DNA from: Terebella lapidaria
Taxonomy: Eukaryota; Annelida; Polychaeta; Terebellida; Terebellidae
Length of the DNA stretch: 64,000 nt
Direction of reading: 5' to 3'
Assembly: GCA_949152475.1 (NCBI GenBank)
Contig: OX424555.1
Coordinates: 18,308,868-18,372,867, forward strand
In this document: positions 22,904 through 36,432 of the stretch, piece after piece
Layout: each line of letters starts with the position of its first letter
How positions within the stretch are numbered: position 1 is the first letter of the stretch
Position numbers and translations under genes: made by a program
The notes under the pieces: generated by a model
Told to the model about the DNA's origin: nothing
Databases searched by the model: none
What the model saw: only the letters and a program-made list of their open reading frames with translations

Positions 22904-25767
22904 CACAGTCGTCAACGTGCGCACAGGATTCCTGTAGCGGAGTTACAGGAAGCCTGCAAAAAACAACAACATAATCTGAGTAAATTGATGGTGGGTGGGT
23001 ATTTTTTGGTTGGAAACACATCCCAAACGAGGTTTCCAGCAAAGCGACTTAGCAGATAGACTAACATAATGATATTCTTTTGAGTGGTAGTTTTATTTGT
23101 TGTTGACACCTTCGTTATTATTAACTATAAACACATGAAGTGAGATTATTCCTCAATTATCGTCCGATTGCCCCTTTGTCTACATGAAATCATCATATAA
23201 TGGAACTTTTGCCCACTGCTGATGTGCATGGGGGTTTATTGGTTCACAGTTGATCAAATTCAACAGTTAATGGGAGGTGACACTAGTCTGTTTGTGTTTG
23301 TCAAGCAATCGTAGTTTGTCAATGTTTATCGTAGCACACACGAGATATGTGCTGCAGGATTCACGTAACAGGCGCTGAAGTATTCACGTAACAGGCGCTT
23401 CAGTGTTCAAGTAACACTGGATGTAAAATTGCCCTAAAATTTTTCTTTTCACTAAATGAACTTTGTACACATCAATATAAACACATACAAAAGTTAGATT
23501 CATGGATTGTGCATTGTACTGGAAAAGTACAAGCATAATGGCTGCATTATTCCTGGCTGGATTTCATCAATTGGCAATGCAAGTACCACTAGATGTAAAA
23601 TTGTCCCCGAATCTCTCTTTCCACTAAATTTACAGCAAAATTATTTGTTATATTTAACAACTGGAACGGTATAATATGTATGTACACTATACATAAACTG
23701 AATATATACAGTGCTCACCATGACCTCACTGATCAGTATTCGTGATTGGGACCAGCGTGGGACTGGATGCAGTGTTGTACAATGTCATCCGTTTGCTCTG
23801 ATGAGAAACTGCAGTACCCACAGTCACCAGCCATAATAATTCTCTCTAGGAAATTTGCTAACAAAAACACACACGTAATATAGGTTAGGTCCATGCAACA
23901 CACCAATACTGATATCATTGAGGACATGATGAGCACTGTGTATTCAGTTTATTATATTCACAGGGAGGAACCGTTTGTCTGATTCTATGTGCATTATTCT
24001 GATTCTAGGGGCTGGAAGTCTGATTCTGTGAGCAAATTGTTTGATTCTATGGGGAAATAAGCGAGTAAGCTGTGGTGCACCAGTAAAACATGCTGGATCA
24101 ACGACAAATTTCTCAACACAATCTAATGGCACACGTTCTATTTACTCCATAAATCATTGCAGAATATGAGTTATGTTCAGTTTCTTATGCAGTGTTCACC
24201 GTTGTTCATACATTTGTCACACAAAAGTGGAACGGCTAGGTGGTGGAGCAGTTATCCATAATAAATCACCAACTTAAAAATAACAGAAACAAACCCGATT
24301 CTATGGGAACAAACCTGATTCTATGGGTATGTTTATTTGATAACCATGGAACTATGGGCTACGACCTGTCGTCCATGTTATTGACCTTCTTCTAGAAACA
24401 GAACATAAAATCAAGATTCAATAATATTTTTATTCAGGATCAGCATCGAGAAGCTGTTAGTTTCATGGCTATAACAACACCCTACCCATAGAATCAGGTT
24501 TGTTCCCATAGAATCAGGTTTGTTTCTGTTATTTTCATTCTATGTCCAATTTTGTTGGATTACGTAGCTGACTTCACATCCAGGAGCAATCAAAATGTTA
24601 ACTGGAATAATTGTCATGCAATTGTGGTCAATATATCCTGGTAAGTAACTGGAAGCGCTTTGTCTTTGGTGATTTATGATGGCTAACTGCTCCACTGCCT
24701 AGCCGTTCCACTTTTGTGCGACAGATATATGAAGAGCGGTGAACACCACATAAGAAACTGAACATGAATCATATTCTGCAATGATTTAAGAAGTAAACAG
24801 AACATACGCCATCAGATTGTGTTGAGAAGTTAGCCGTCGATCCAGCATGTTTTACTGGTGCCCCGCAGCTTACTTGCTTATTTGCCCATAGAATCAGACA
24901 ATTTGCTCATAGAATCAGACTTTTTGCCCATAGAATCAGGCAAATGCACATAGAATCAGACAAACGGTTCCTCCTTGTGATATTGTTCCAGTTGTTACAC
25001 ATAATAAGTTATTCTGCTGTAAATTTATAGTGAAAGAGGTATTTGGGGGCAATTTTTTTATCTAGTGCTACTTGCATACTAAATTACTTTACAACGAAGA
25101 AAAGGCATTGCCAGTTAATGAGATCCAGCCAGGAATATCGCAACCTATATGCTTGTACTTTTCCAGTACAATGCACAATCGATGAATCTGACCTTTGTAT
25201 GTGTTTATATTGATGTGTACAAAGTTAATTTAGTGGAAAGAAAAATTTTAGGGCAATTTTACATCCAGTATTACTTGAACACTGAAGCGCCTGTTACGTG
25301 AATACTTCAGCGCCTGTTACGTGAATCCTGCAGCACATATCTCGTGTGTGCTACGATAAACAATTGCTTGACAAACACAAACAGACGAGTGTCACCTCCC
25401 AATAACTGTTGAATTTGTTCAACTGTGAACCAATCAACCCCCATGCACAGTAGCAATGGGCAAAAGTTCCACTATATGGTGATTACATGTAGACAAAGGG
25501 GTAATCGGACGATAATTGAGGGATAATCTCATTTCATGTGTTTATAGTTAATAATAACGAAGGTGTCAACAACAAATGAAACTACCACGCAAAAGAATAT
25601 CATTATGTTAGTCTATCTGCTCAGTCCCTTTGCTGGAAACCTCGTTTGGGATGTGTTTCCAACCAGAGATACCCACCTACCATCAATTTTCTCAGATTAT
25701 GTTGTTGCTTTTTGCAGGCTTCCTGTAACTCCGCTACAGGAATCCTGTGCGCACGTTGACGACTGTG
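22904..25767. mobile_element. 2,864-bp foldback element with arms of about 1.3-1.45 kb
   Basis: The ends are CACAGTCGTCAACGTGCGCA and its inverted copy. The arms stay complementary almost to the middle (left arm to about 24355, right arm from about 24455), leaving a loop of roughly 100 bp. Arms differ by small indels, about 140 bp in total. ATAA flanks both sides (22900-22903 and 25768-25771). The paralogous site at 16981-17010 is unfilled and has exactly the length expected with one copy of the 4 bases. The arms contain many TGATTCTATGGG-type motifs and a repeated ATTCACGTAACAGGCGCT. No coding frame of note, so it is non-autonomous. Superfamily not assigned. Confidence 0.85.
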
Positions 25768-25771
25768 ATAA

Positions 25772-27360
25772 AGACCCACAACCTCCGCGACAAAACTGTG
25801 GAATCTGGTTAGCCAGGAGCATGCTGTTGAACCGTGAGAGGACAAAATATATGTGTTGTAATAAACAGCAGACTGTTATCTTCCCCAAACTCCCATGAGG
25901 TATATTTTCATTTTTACCGTAGACATTGATCAGTTCATTCTCAGACTTTTTGTTCATAATCCATATTGACTAGATCTAGAATTTGCAGTAAAGACTGTAT
26001 TTATCTACAATTTACAGTACGGACAAAATATGATGGGACTTTGAAGTGTGTTATCCACTCTACTCACAACTGTGCAATAGTGTATGACTGACAGATCCAA
26101 ACTGCACTCGAAAAATGAACGGTATGACTGACGCACCATTTCCACCCAGACACAGCAGTAATCCCGTCTGGTAGATGTAATTACAATATCATTAATGAAT
26201 GTTATCTGGGGATTGGGTGAATGTCAATAATCATCCATGTCTCATCGATTGTACAAAAATCAATGTCTGGCATATAGTAAATGACACATATAGAGGTAAC
26301 TGACCTTTGTATACTTGGAACGTATTCATTTCATCCCAATGTAGGCTACGAAGCGATTGGCAAGAGTATGAAATAATGTCGTTGCTCTATACAGTCGATA
26401 AGAGCTTTTGGTGAGATAAAACAAGATTTTGATCATTTTGAATATTTTATACTCATTTTTGGTATTACATTGACAGTATTGCATTAAAAAAAGCCTGGAT
26501 GATGTCACATGATGTCACATTAAACTGATCCATCTTTTGACATGTAAGCAACTTTGTTACAGCACACTTTGTTGTTTCAATGGAAAATGATATGTCTTTG
26601 AGGTGATATCACGTGGGTGTGCGTTGCACCGAGTTATATCATAATTACGAGTACTTCATTGATAAAGAAGTCATCGTTTTTTTAAAGCTTTTCAGTTCTG
26701 TTCACCAGCTAAGAAGAAAAGGATGACATAGTTGTATGGCATCTAAATTCGAGGATTTAGACAATGGATACAAAACCTATACCATCATACGGAGAGTTGT
26801 TGGTATAGTTCTGCTGCATGCTATTGCAAACTCCTGATTGCAAAGTCCCGAAAGCGAATTGTCACAGGAGAAGCCAGCCTCACATTTATCAGATTTAATA
26901 TTTTCTACTTGGCGGTAAATCTCGCCACGTCACTCAATGTAGAGAAAGGGGTTATCGATTTGTCAACACAGTTCCTGGAGAATGAAGAGAGATTTCAGAT
27001 GACAGAGCGGAAAATCTGACTGAGATGAAACCGCTAAATATTTACACAGCCATTGTGATGTGGCGAGCGTATGTGCCTCATTTGATATTACGATACACGG
27101 AGGTTGATGATATTCTGAGAGACAACAGTAGGACAATAGTCGTGTTGCAAAATACAGATTCCAGTTCTCTACAGCATTTAATTCATATGAAGTCTCACAG
27201 TCGTGTGGGGAGATTGGACACAATAGTTTTAGTTTTTGATACTGGTTCTCAGCAACACTTGCATGCCCACTCCGACATTCACAGCATGAATTATACTAAT
27301 TCGTTAAAAAAAAAGTTATCCAAGTTATGTTTTCGATGAACATTTGAAAGTAAGTATCAA
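25772..27360. repeat. Segmental duplication unit 2, right part (second piece) and a further diverged copy
   Basis: 25772-26330 continues the match to 17000-17520. From about 26330 it continues as a more diverged copy of the left-part modules, including the GAGAGATTTCAGATGACAG block at 26985. No intact gene. Short frames at 26963-27223 and 27025-27339 run on opposite strands of the same block. Confidence 0.6.
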
Positions 27361-27912
27361 TCTATCACCACCAATACAGTCAGATTTTGATTCTGCCAAT
27401 GTTATTTTACGTTTGATGGGCGATCAAGTAGAATTACCTAGCAGACATAGCTAGTATTCCCGTCTGAAAAAAAATAATTAAAATTAAAATTAAAATTGGC
27501 GACTGAAAGTTGAGTGAATGTCAATATCAACCATGTTTCGATCGATTCTATGGAATCAATGTATGACATAGTGTATATGATAGCCGACCTCTGTATACTT
27601 TAGTATTTTAAACGTATCAGACCACAACCACTAACAGTAATACACTACTTTACGTGATATCTAATGCCATTTCTCTGTACTCCCGACAAGAGCTTCCGGT
27701 GAGATGCCACCAAAACTGTTCTATCGAGATTACAGTGAAAACATACAGTACATTGAACCAAGCCGTCTTCTCAAAGGCAAAGGAATACTCTTCAGCACAG
27801 AACCATTCTCGAATCATCTATCGTTCATTCCTCCAGATAACTAGAAAGAGATGAAGCAATTGTGCGGCATCTGTCTTAAACGAGGACGTCGACAATAGAT
27901 AACAAGTATAAC

Positions 27913-29750
27913 GCCATGTTTTTAGAAAAACATGGCAGAAAACCCGGCCCTTTTATGTGTGCATGTTTTCCATGGACTCACAATGCTGATTGTCGAGTTC
28001 ACATTGTAAGAAGTTATCCCATAAAACCTGGTTGAACAGCTTATTTCCATATGAATAAGTCGCACCAATATTTATGCCCTTCATGGCCCAAGTATCATAC
28101 ACTGCGCCTTAATACTACTCGTCCACTAAATGAATGCCATTTAATCCGTCTGTCACCTTTTTAATCCTTATTGAATTTAGAGGAAGGCGCAGTGTATGAT
28201 ACTTGGGCACAGTTGATATAGAAAGTCAGACAATCAGTCACATCAAAGTAACTGATGCGGGAAATTGTGTACGTCCTCAGCCAAGTTATCTCCCCAAGTC
28301 TGTTTAGATGTACCGTATCCTTGTCAGATCGCCAGTGCCGTCGGCTGCTCTGTTAAAATCATCCTACTGAATTCCAGTTCCATAAGTCGCCCCAGAATCT
28401 ACCTTCTAGTTTAACATGCCGCATTACCAATATCCTGTAAACATCACTATAGGTACACACAAAGTGCCTTATTTAACACTTTCCACAATCAGGTCTAACC
28501 CCTTACCGAAGATATGCAAGAAAATATCGATAGGACATAACAGCCTATCATGAATGATAAAACAATTTTCACTCCCTTTAAATATTCATTAACAGGTGGC
28601 AGGATTTGATATACGTGCAGGCCTATTACAATGAATAAATATGTAGTTCCTGCACACTAGGCCCCTAGCTGGGCATATATACAAAATTGAGACTGAAATT
28701 CAACATTGGGGTAGATTGGCAGCTTTTTCAATTCTCGAGTAGAGATCTGAAATTCTGCAAGAATTTGCCGTTTGACACCCAGATGAAGTATGCCACGTTA
28801 CCATTTAACATCGCAATAATATCAGTGAAAACGGTGTAATTGAGTCAGTAAAATCAAATTGTACATATACAGTACAATTCACAGAATACAGCGAAGCCCG
28901 CAAAATAGCGCGCAACGTATGTCCAAGGTGGAATCGCTCGCTATCCGTTCAACTTACCACGAATATAGTAGTCGGGCTAACAGGCCGGACAAATAGCCGT
29001 AGATGTATAGGCCGTGTATTCCCCTCCCTGTATGATGTTTCGAGCGGTAGGGGGGAGGTGAGGGGGGGTCATTCAGGAGTTGCATATATGCGGGCAGTCG
29101 AGCCATTGAAGCCAGAGTGTACACTCTCTGGCAGTCCAAACGATGCGGAGCTCCGCTCTGAATGTTAGGGACCTACTCTGCCTACACTCTGCCTAGATTC
29201 ATAGATCACATACACATACACATGCACATGCGCTGCGACAAATAGTCCCTGGTCGTCTCGAGAGAAATAGCTTGATAAGCTCAGCATAATCGAAATAATT
29301 CGGAATGAGTATTTTAAACTATTGTCTAAAATGCTCAAAAGTAATTCGTCCTTGTCAACCCCTGCAATACAACATATTTCTGGTGGTTACTTCTTGGCGT
29401 AGTATTATAAGTAATTACAGTAATTATAACCACACAATTGGAGCGGTCATACTTTGTGAGTTCTAAGATAACTGGCAGGATAATCGGAAATTGCACTTGC
29501 GCATTCGACATGCAATCTAATTTAAAACATTAGTTTCCATTGCAATATGATGATTGTTGTTTCAACATTATTATTAGCAGTGTTTTTGTATCAGCTTAAC
29601 AGAATATATCGGCTTCTATTTCAAATTCGCGAAACCAACACCAGTGTATGCTGAATGTGAGAGAGTCGTATGGAGAAGTCGGAAGAAGGAAATACATAGG
29701 GTGAGGTCAACGACAATCACATATACCCGGCCCTGAGGGGCCGGGAATAA
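27913..29750. mobile_element. Candidate non-coding insertion of about 1.8 kb ending in a GC hairpin
   Basis: The left limit is near a perfect palindrome GCCATGTTTTT-AG-AAAAACATGGC at 27913-27936. The right limit is the GC hairpin CCCGGCCCTGAGGGGCCGGG at 29728-29747. CCCGGCCC occurs at both ends. Duplicated-family sequence seems to stop and restart at these points. The interior shares a block (AAGCCCGCAAAATAGCGCGC, 28894) with a smaller insertion at 36.3 kb. No coding frame of note. Limits and class are tentative. Confidence 0.4.
28086..28208. repeat. Perfect 25-bp inverted repeat, 73-bp spacer
   Basis: Arms 28086-28110 and 28184-28208 are exact inverted copies (GCCCAAGTATCATACACTGC within them). 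It is a compact hairpin-forming or MITE-like unit of 123 bp nested in the larger insertion. Confidence 0.7.
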
Positions 29751-30627
29751 TGTGGTGTACTCTACTGTATCTTAAATGATGAAATCATCAACGAATCCCC
29801 CATTATGTGACATACATCTAATGATGGGTCGGGGAGATATGCAGTCACCCAACCTTACTTATATCACAGGAGAAGCCACCATGTCCATTTCATCCATGGT
29901 GACATTTTCTACTATGTGGTGAATTTTGTCACTCAATGTAGAGAAAGGAATTATCGATCTGTCAATACAGTTCATGGAGAACGGAGCAAGATTTCGAATG
30001 ACAGAGAGGAAGCTCAGATTGTGTTTAAATATTGACACTGTCATTGTGACGTGGCGACTGTGTGTACGTCTTTTTTTCATCTCGCAATAACGGCGATATT
30101 GTGAGAGATACTCCAATCGTTTTCGCTATAGCATATTTCTAATTTCGTACATCATTAATTTTATGTCGATCCTCAGATGCGTCACACTTTGCAGAGGTTT
30201 ATGTTTCAGAGGTCAACAAAGCTTTCTCAAAATCATATGTACCCAATTCTACTTTTCTGTGAAACTAACTTGTAGAGGTACAATACAGTCCCTTCCCTTA
30301 AACAATGACTACATGGCAATGACGAAAAGGGATAAACGTAACACCATGAAATATTCAGCATATCGGCCTACTGTCATGGATTATCAGTAAATTGCCATGA
30401 CCGTAATGCATATTGCAACCTCCATGCTGTATTTATAAACTCCTATAAAATCAAGACAAATTAGTGCATTTTAATGACACCAATGTGGCTTTGTCTTCAT
30501 TCCGAAACTGTTTTATGCTCTTCAGTTTCATCATCAAGATCTGGTAACATGTATACTGGTGGTAATAGGTTAATACATATATTTAACTTCTACCCTTCAG
30601 AAGTGAATTCCCAAGGCCTCGATTTAA
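29751..30627. repeat. Diverged fragment of the duplicated family
   Basis: Contains the AAGATTTCGAATGACAGAGAGG block near 29990, followed by AATATTGACACTGTCATTGTG, as in the other copies. Frames are broken. Nothing else recognised up to 30627. Confidence 0.5.
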
Positions 30628-33600
30628 ACTGAGGCATAACGAAAGGTCATGGAGAGTATGACACAATGTCATATTCCACACTACATGTATAACACAGAAT
30701 GACTGGAAGATGGTAATAAACTAGAACCCTGTCTGCTCACGATGTTGTCACGACAGGTTGTCATCTATCATCATTGATGTTGTGTGTTGGTGTCCCCTGG
30801 GACACTGAGCGGTGTCTGGATAAAATGACCTGCAAACATGAAAGTATAGCTCAAACCAAGATTCTAAGTTCATCATGTTTTGTTGAGATAAAACGCAAAC
30901 GCATTGTGCTTGATTGGGTAACCAGTTCTAGTAACAAAACACTGATTATATCTCATGCCAAACAAGGTACATGATAAGGTAATGCAGGTTGCAATCATGT
31001 ATGGTTGGAGAAGGGATATCAGCTTATTCAACTTGTTGGAGCCTTGTAAAGCCACGTATACTTATTCTAATATACAAATAATGGATGTAGAGGAGTCCAA
31101 TATACAGTTCACAGGATGAAGAAATGTCATATTGGCCGAGGCGTCAGTCAAGGTCAATATACTTCTGAATACCGTAAATTGTATGTTGGACGTCTCTCAA
31201 CATACAACATTTGTTATATTATTTACGGAGTCAAAACAAACAAAAGTTACTTTCTTTTTGTTGGGAGAAACACAGTGTGGGGAACACCCACATGTAACAC
31301 GCGCTCTGATTGGCGGATAATCACCGCATCGTCCAATATACATTTGTGCCGTCCAATAAAGACTTTCACCTTCCAACATTGAGTAGGTATTGTGACGTGG
31401 TCAAATTGTCTAATCAAGAGTGTCCTTACAATAAGATTACCAATGAGTGAATACTATTAGGTTATATTTTCTGTAACTGAATTTGTATGCTTTCAAGCTT
31501 TTCATAATAATTACAAAGCGAAATGTACATGATATATGTTTCACAAAAATAGGAAAAAAATATGGTCATGGTATCACAAGATCTTCTAATAGAGGCCAAC
31601 TATCAGTCTGTGGTGATGGTTCTAAGCATGAAATCAGCCTCATAATATTCTGGAGGTGAAACGTTATTGGTGATATGCTCAGAGTTCAAACATTTTACAA
31701 ATTTTGGTTTTAAAAGATAGTATGTGTAACTAGTAATTACACGAATCATCATTACTAATTTCTGTTTCGTGTATAGGAAAGTATAATCATTCATCACCTT
31801 TCAGTCGTTACCCTTCTCCCACTTGTGGTGACTGTCAGCTCATTAATCATTGTGGGTAGATGAATCATACATCTCTCGAAACTGCTCCTGGAGAGTGAAA
31901 AAAAACATTTCAGATGACAGGGAGGAAGCTCTGAACCCGTCAAATATTGACACAGTCATTGTCAATTGCATCGGTGGAATTACTTCCATTCAAGTGCTTG
32001 TGGGAGAGAACCAGCAATTCTTTTGGCAACAGTGGAATTTCCAACATGGTATTCTACAATTTATCCACTCATATGCGACGCCTTTAAGTGATTCATGTAT
32101 CTGTAATAATTCGATCCTTCAAACTCTAATTTATGTCTGATGTTAAGTGCAAAAATGCATGCTCACAGATAGATAGTACCATATTGCAAATAATGAAAAT
32201 AATATTCGTACCCGTCAGCTAACGCATTTTCCAATTATCAATATTATGTTATGGTACATTGCAGATCCCATTGATATTGATCGTAGATGGTCAGCAGGCG
32301 ACTCTGGGAAGCACTTGAACTACAGACAAATATGACAAAATATAATATATCAAACATTATCCACTGGAGACGACATAGTTTATTGATTGAAGGAACGAAA
32401 ATACTTCGTTATTTTGATATCAACAGAATTTAACGCTCAAGACAATTGATGTACGGAATAACCCAATCATGCTGGATAGTTCTACATCCACTGACTCCGT
32501 CAAATTAACTGTCCAAGAAAATTGATTTCACTTTGCATCAACACTTGTCCAATTTATAACAACAAGAGATGCATGAGAAAAATGGTGACTGTTTGGTGAT
32601 CTACATTCAAAGCGAACACATTCGAGAGAATAGCACGATCTTACAGATACTATTATGGCTTGTTTCAAGTATAATAACAAAACGATTATTCAGTAGTATT
32701 TGTGAATGTGAAGAGACTACCTGGAAATTAACACTGTAAGTAGATGCTCGCCAGCATGTGTGTGGTTAAGAACAATGTTGCGTGCATGCATCACTTTGTG
32801 GATAGCTCATAGTGGAAACCGTTATCGCCTTGCAATGCTTTTCGTGATGGGACACTGCACGTATTAATCCATTACTGTTATTACATACCGTAAAAGAGTC
32901 CTACTTTCACCAGCCATAAACTGAAGCGGTAATGTATCCATTCTCCAAAGAAGGATTCCCATGAAGCTATCCCACAATGTCATGAATAAACGAATGTCGT
33001 TAGGGATAGGGATGACTTCATGAAGGTTATACGACCCCCCTTCCCTCCAGGTGGACAGAGGCAATGACCAACATTGACCATGGATCTGTGATCATAATAA
33101 ATTATCATTATTCCACGGAATACTGGTAATGCATTCAAACCCTGGAGGAAAACTGTGACCATGCCTCAATATCGAAATTTTGTGGTTAGATCTACATGTA
33201 TAACTTCAAAAAGTGTGTTCTTGAAATAATATTGGTGTTCTACATGTAGTATGAATGTAAGTATCAATCTATTACCACCAATACAGTAACAAATATTCAA
33301 GTAACGAAAATACTTGATAGATTTTAAATGTTCATTTGGGCCATGACATTGTTTATGGGGACAACTGACGTGCATCCTTGAACAATTTGAGGAAACCATG
33401 AAAATGTCGTACAATTGGCAAGATAAACGTGTACAATCTATTTCCGAGACACTCACTTTCAACAAATGAATGACAAGGTTCCAGTATTCACGAATAGGTG
33501 GTTTCCATTGGAGTGAGCTTTTTATATCATGTCAGGATGTCTTATCGCAGATCAGTGGACCATCTGTGAGCATTTGTTGCACCAATTAGCCATAACATTG

Positions 33601-34560
33601 CTTCATTATAGGCAAAAATATCCGGTATAGAGCTATTTGTGATTCTATTTGAGAGAAGAGCTATTTGGCAATGACACTATTACATTGTCGGTTTGGGAAA
33701 ACCAGCTATTTTTCTTACAATAGTGGTTACTAATTTATCAATGACCCAAACTGAGAATTTCGAATTCATCCGCTCTCTTTAAAGATTTGATTCCTTTACC
33801 GAAGAGTATATGATTTGTTATGAATGAGCGAGAATAGACAGACATACTTAATATTTCATGTATCCATTGGGATTTCTGGGAATAGACAGAAATATAGTAC
33901 TGGCGAACTGTGCAAAGGGATATGTCACATACACATGGAAGTCCCAGAAATGAAAACGATCTGCATTTGTGTTAATGTGATATGCTTCTCTACCAGACAT
34001 AGTGTTGGCTTGGAATGCTTACTTGTACAAAATTACTAATATTGACTGCAAAGCTGAAACAAGCCTGGGAACGTGAACACAAGAAAGCCCCATGTAAGGT
34101 CGCCTGAATAAACACTATGTGTTTGTAGCTGTAATTACCTGGCCGCTACCGTTCCCACATTTCGTGTTCTGTTCATGGCTTGATGTTGACACCCTTTTAG
34201 GTGACGTTTATATCAAACCACTCTGATCTTTCATTATTCTGATCCTTTGATCCTGCACCTGCATCCTGCACTGGATGAATGTTTGAAGAGCTGACGACGA
34301 GGGTACCTGACTTATATCACATGTAGTTTACAATAAATCGTTGATCATTAGTATGTCGCGACTCACTCTGGACTACATATTCAAACATTCTCTTATGAAT
34401 GGGTGTGGTTTCGTATAAGCATTACATTTGGTGATTCGGTGCTCAACATTAACGGTGGAGCAATGTTTATTGTTCCATTATTAAATGTGTCTATCAAGAT
34501 AAACTTGATATATCCATACAAGCTCGGCATTATGATGTCGGCCACTTGCCCTGCTATATT
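30628..34560. repeat. Duplicated-family copy D1
   Basis: Begins with ACTGAGGCATAACGAAAGGT and the CTAGAACCCTGTCTG block (30721). It continues through blocks shared with copy D2 at 34577 onward. The part 32091-34540 matches 38121-40430 at an offset of about 6.03 kb. Ends with the GGGTACCTGACTTATATCAC block at about 34300. Confidence 0.7.
32864..33465 (-). pseudogene. Decayed coding-like stretch in copy D1, minus strand
   Basis: Two minus-strand frames, 33465-33166 (MLKVSVSEIDCTRLSCQLYD...) and 33064-32864 (MPLSTWREGGSYNLHEVIPI...), lie in order. They match blocks in copy D2 (39498-39235 and about 39040-38860). In D1 the first frame shifts by one base relative to D2 within the GGTTT(T)CCTCA run. 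Family unknown. It could equally be ordinary repeat DNA with chance frames. Confidence 0.22.
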
Positions 34561-35324
34561 GACGACCTTCTTATTTTAAAACTGAGGCATAGCAAAAAGT
34601 CATAGAAAGTATGACCCAATGTCATATTTCACACCACATGTATAACATAGAATGACTGGGAGATAGTAATGAACTAGAACCCTGTCTGGTTACTATCTTT
34701 TCCGGACAGTTTGTCATCTACCATCGTTAATGTTGTGTGTCCCCCTGGGACACTGAGCGATGTCTGGATAAAATGACCTGCAAACATGAAAGTATAGCTC
34801 AAACCAAGATTTTAAGTTCATCATGTTTCGTTGAGATAAAACGCAAACGCTGATGTGCTTGATTTTCCACATGTATGAGTTTGGTACAAATAATTTTGAA
34901 GCACACTAGCTATTTCGAATAGAAATCATGGCGCAAGATCGCTTTAATTAGCTACATCTAGAGCTCATTGTCTGAATTACCGATACATACCAATGCAAAA
35001 TAGTATCCCATTAAGCCTGGTAATATTCTTATGATACGTACTCAGTTTTTCTAGCACCATATTCGTATACACGGCCATCAACGTGGTGCTAAAAGTTTTT
35101 TGGGGGAAGAGTTTGCAAATTGAGGCGAAAGTTACTATGTATTTCAGAAGGAAGCTACCATTGGATAAGCAGTTCTAGTAACAAAGCACTGACTATATCT
35201 CATGTCAAACAAGGTACATTATAGGCTAACGTAAGGTTGGAGAAGTGCTATCAGCTTAATCAACTTGTTGGACCCTTGTAATACCACGTATACTTATTCT
35301 AATAAAATTTCGGATGTTGAGGAG

Positions 35325-35401
35325 TCCAATATACAGTTTACGGGATTAAGAAATGTCATGCCAATATGACATTTCTGAATCCCGTAGACTGTGCGTTGGA
35401 C
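35325..35401. repeat. 77-bp imperfect palindrome
   Basis: Arms 35325-35360 and 35366-35401 are inverted copies with about seven mismatches and a 5-base loop (ACGGGATTAAGAAATGTCAT against its complement). The matching place in D1 (31105) has lost part of the palindrome. Confidence 0.6.
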
Positions 35402-35964
35402 GACTCTCAACATACTACATTTGCTATATTATTTACGGAGTTAAAACAAACAAAAGTTGAATTCTTTCTTGTTGGGAGAAACCCAGTGTGTTGAAAACCC
35501 ACATGTAACACGCACTCCGATTGGCGGATAAGCACTGCATCGTCCAATATACATTTGTGCCGTCCAATAAAGACTTTCGACTTCCAACATTGAGTTTGAG
35601 TTGATTGTCACGTGGTCAAATCTTCTAATCAAGAGTGTCTTCACAATAAGAATACCACTGAGTGAATAATAAAAGGTAATATTTCCTGTAACTGAAATCG
35701 TATGCATTACAAAGCTTTCCAGAATTATTACAGACCGAAGTGTGCATGATATATATTTTCAAAAAATAAGAAAAGCATGTTCGTGGTATCACAAGATCTT
35801 CTAAAAGAGGCAAACTATCAGTCTGTAATGATGGTTCTAAGCATAAAATCCGTCTGACTGCTGATATACTCAGAGTTTAAACATTTTACAATTTTTGGTA
35901 TAAAAACATAATATGTGTAACTACACGAATCATCATTATTAATTTCTATTTCATGTATAGGAAA

Positions 35965-36432
35965 CAAGCTACAGAATAGTAGGAATGGAAAGTGTTAAGA
36001 ATATGTCCGGAGGAAATGTTTTGCTGTTTTTTTTATTTATGAATTAGATTAGTATCTCGCGTATTATTCCCCAGTGCTCGAGTCTTCACTCCAGGTTTTT
36101 TTTATGCGCATATGCCCATATCCTATTCTAAGTGCGATTCTAATATGATTCTATTACGTCAGCGTTAGGCCTATATCAGCGCGTGCAAAAAATCACTGCC
36201 TGGGCAAACAGAGTGACAATATTTGCGACCCCCGCTGTACCACACAAACATATCTGACGTGAGACATTGTGAACTACAGTTCATAGCATAGTAAACGGGG
36301 AAGCCCGCACAATAGCGCGCAACGTATGTCCACCGTGGAATCACTCCCTGCCCGTCACTGCGGGAGACCTCGCAAAACGGAACCAGCTGAAATTAGTGCG
36401 TTTTTAGTATATCCGGGCCCGGGGCCCGGACA
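35965..36432. mobile_element. 468-bp insertion ending in a GC hairpin
   Basis: The paralogous D1 sequence reads directly from GTATAGGAAA to TATAATCATTC (31771-31792). Here those two are separated by 468 bp. The right end is the palindrome CCGGGCCCGGGGCCCGG (36413-36429). Shares an internal block (GCCCGCACAATAGCGCGCAA, 36303) with the larger insertion at 27.9-29.75 kb. Non-coding. Confidence 0.55.

Noticed and set aside
23733-24132. ORFs inside the foldback element
   Set aside because: The frames are built from repeated TGATTCTATG motifs, with no conserved frame in the opposite arm.
27913-29750. Helitron assignment for the hairpin-ended insertion
   Set aside because: No CTRR after the hairpin, no TC start and no Rep/helicase coding. 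Kept only as a possibility in the findings.
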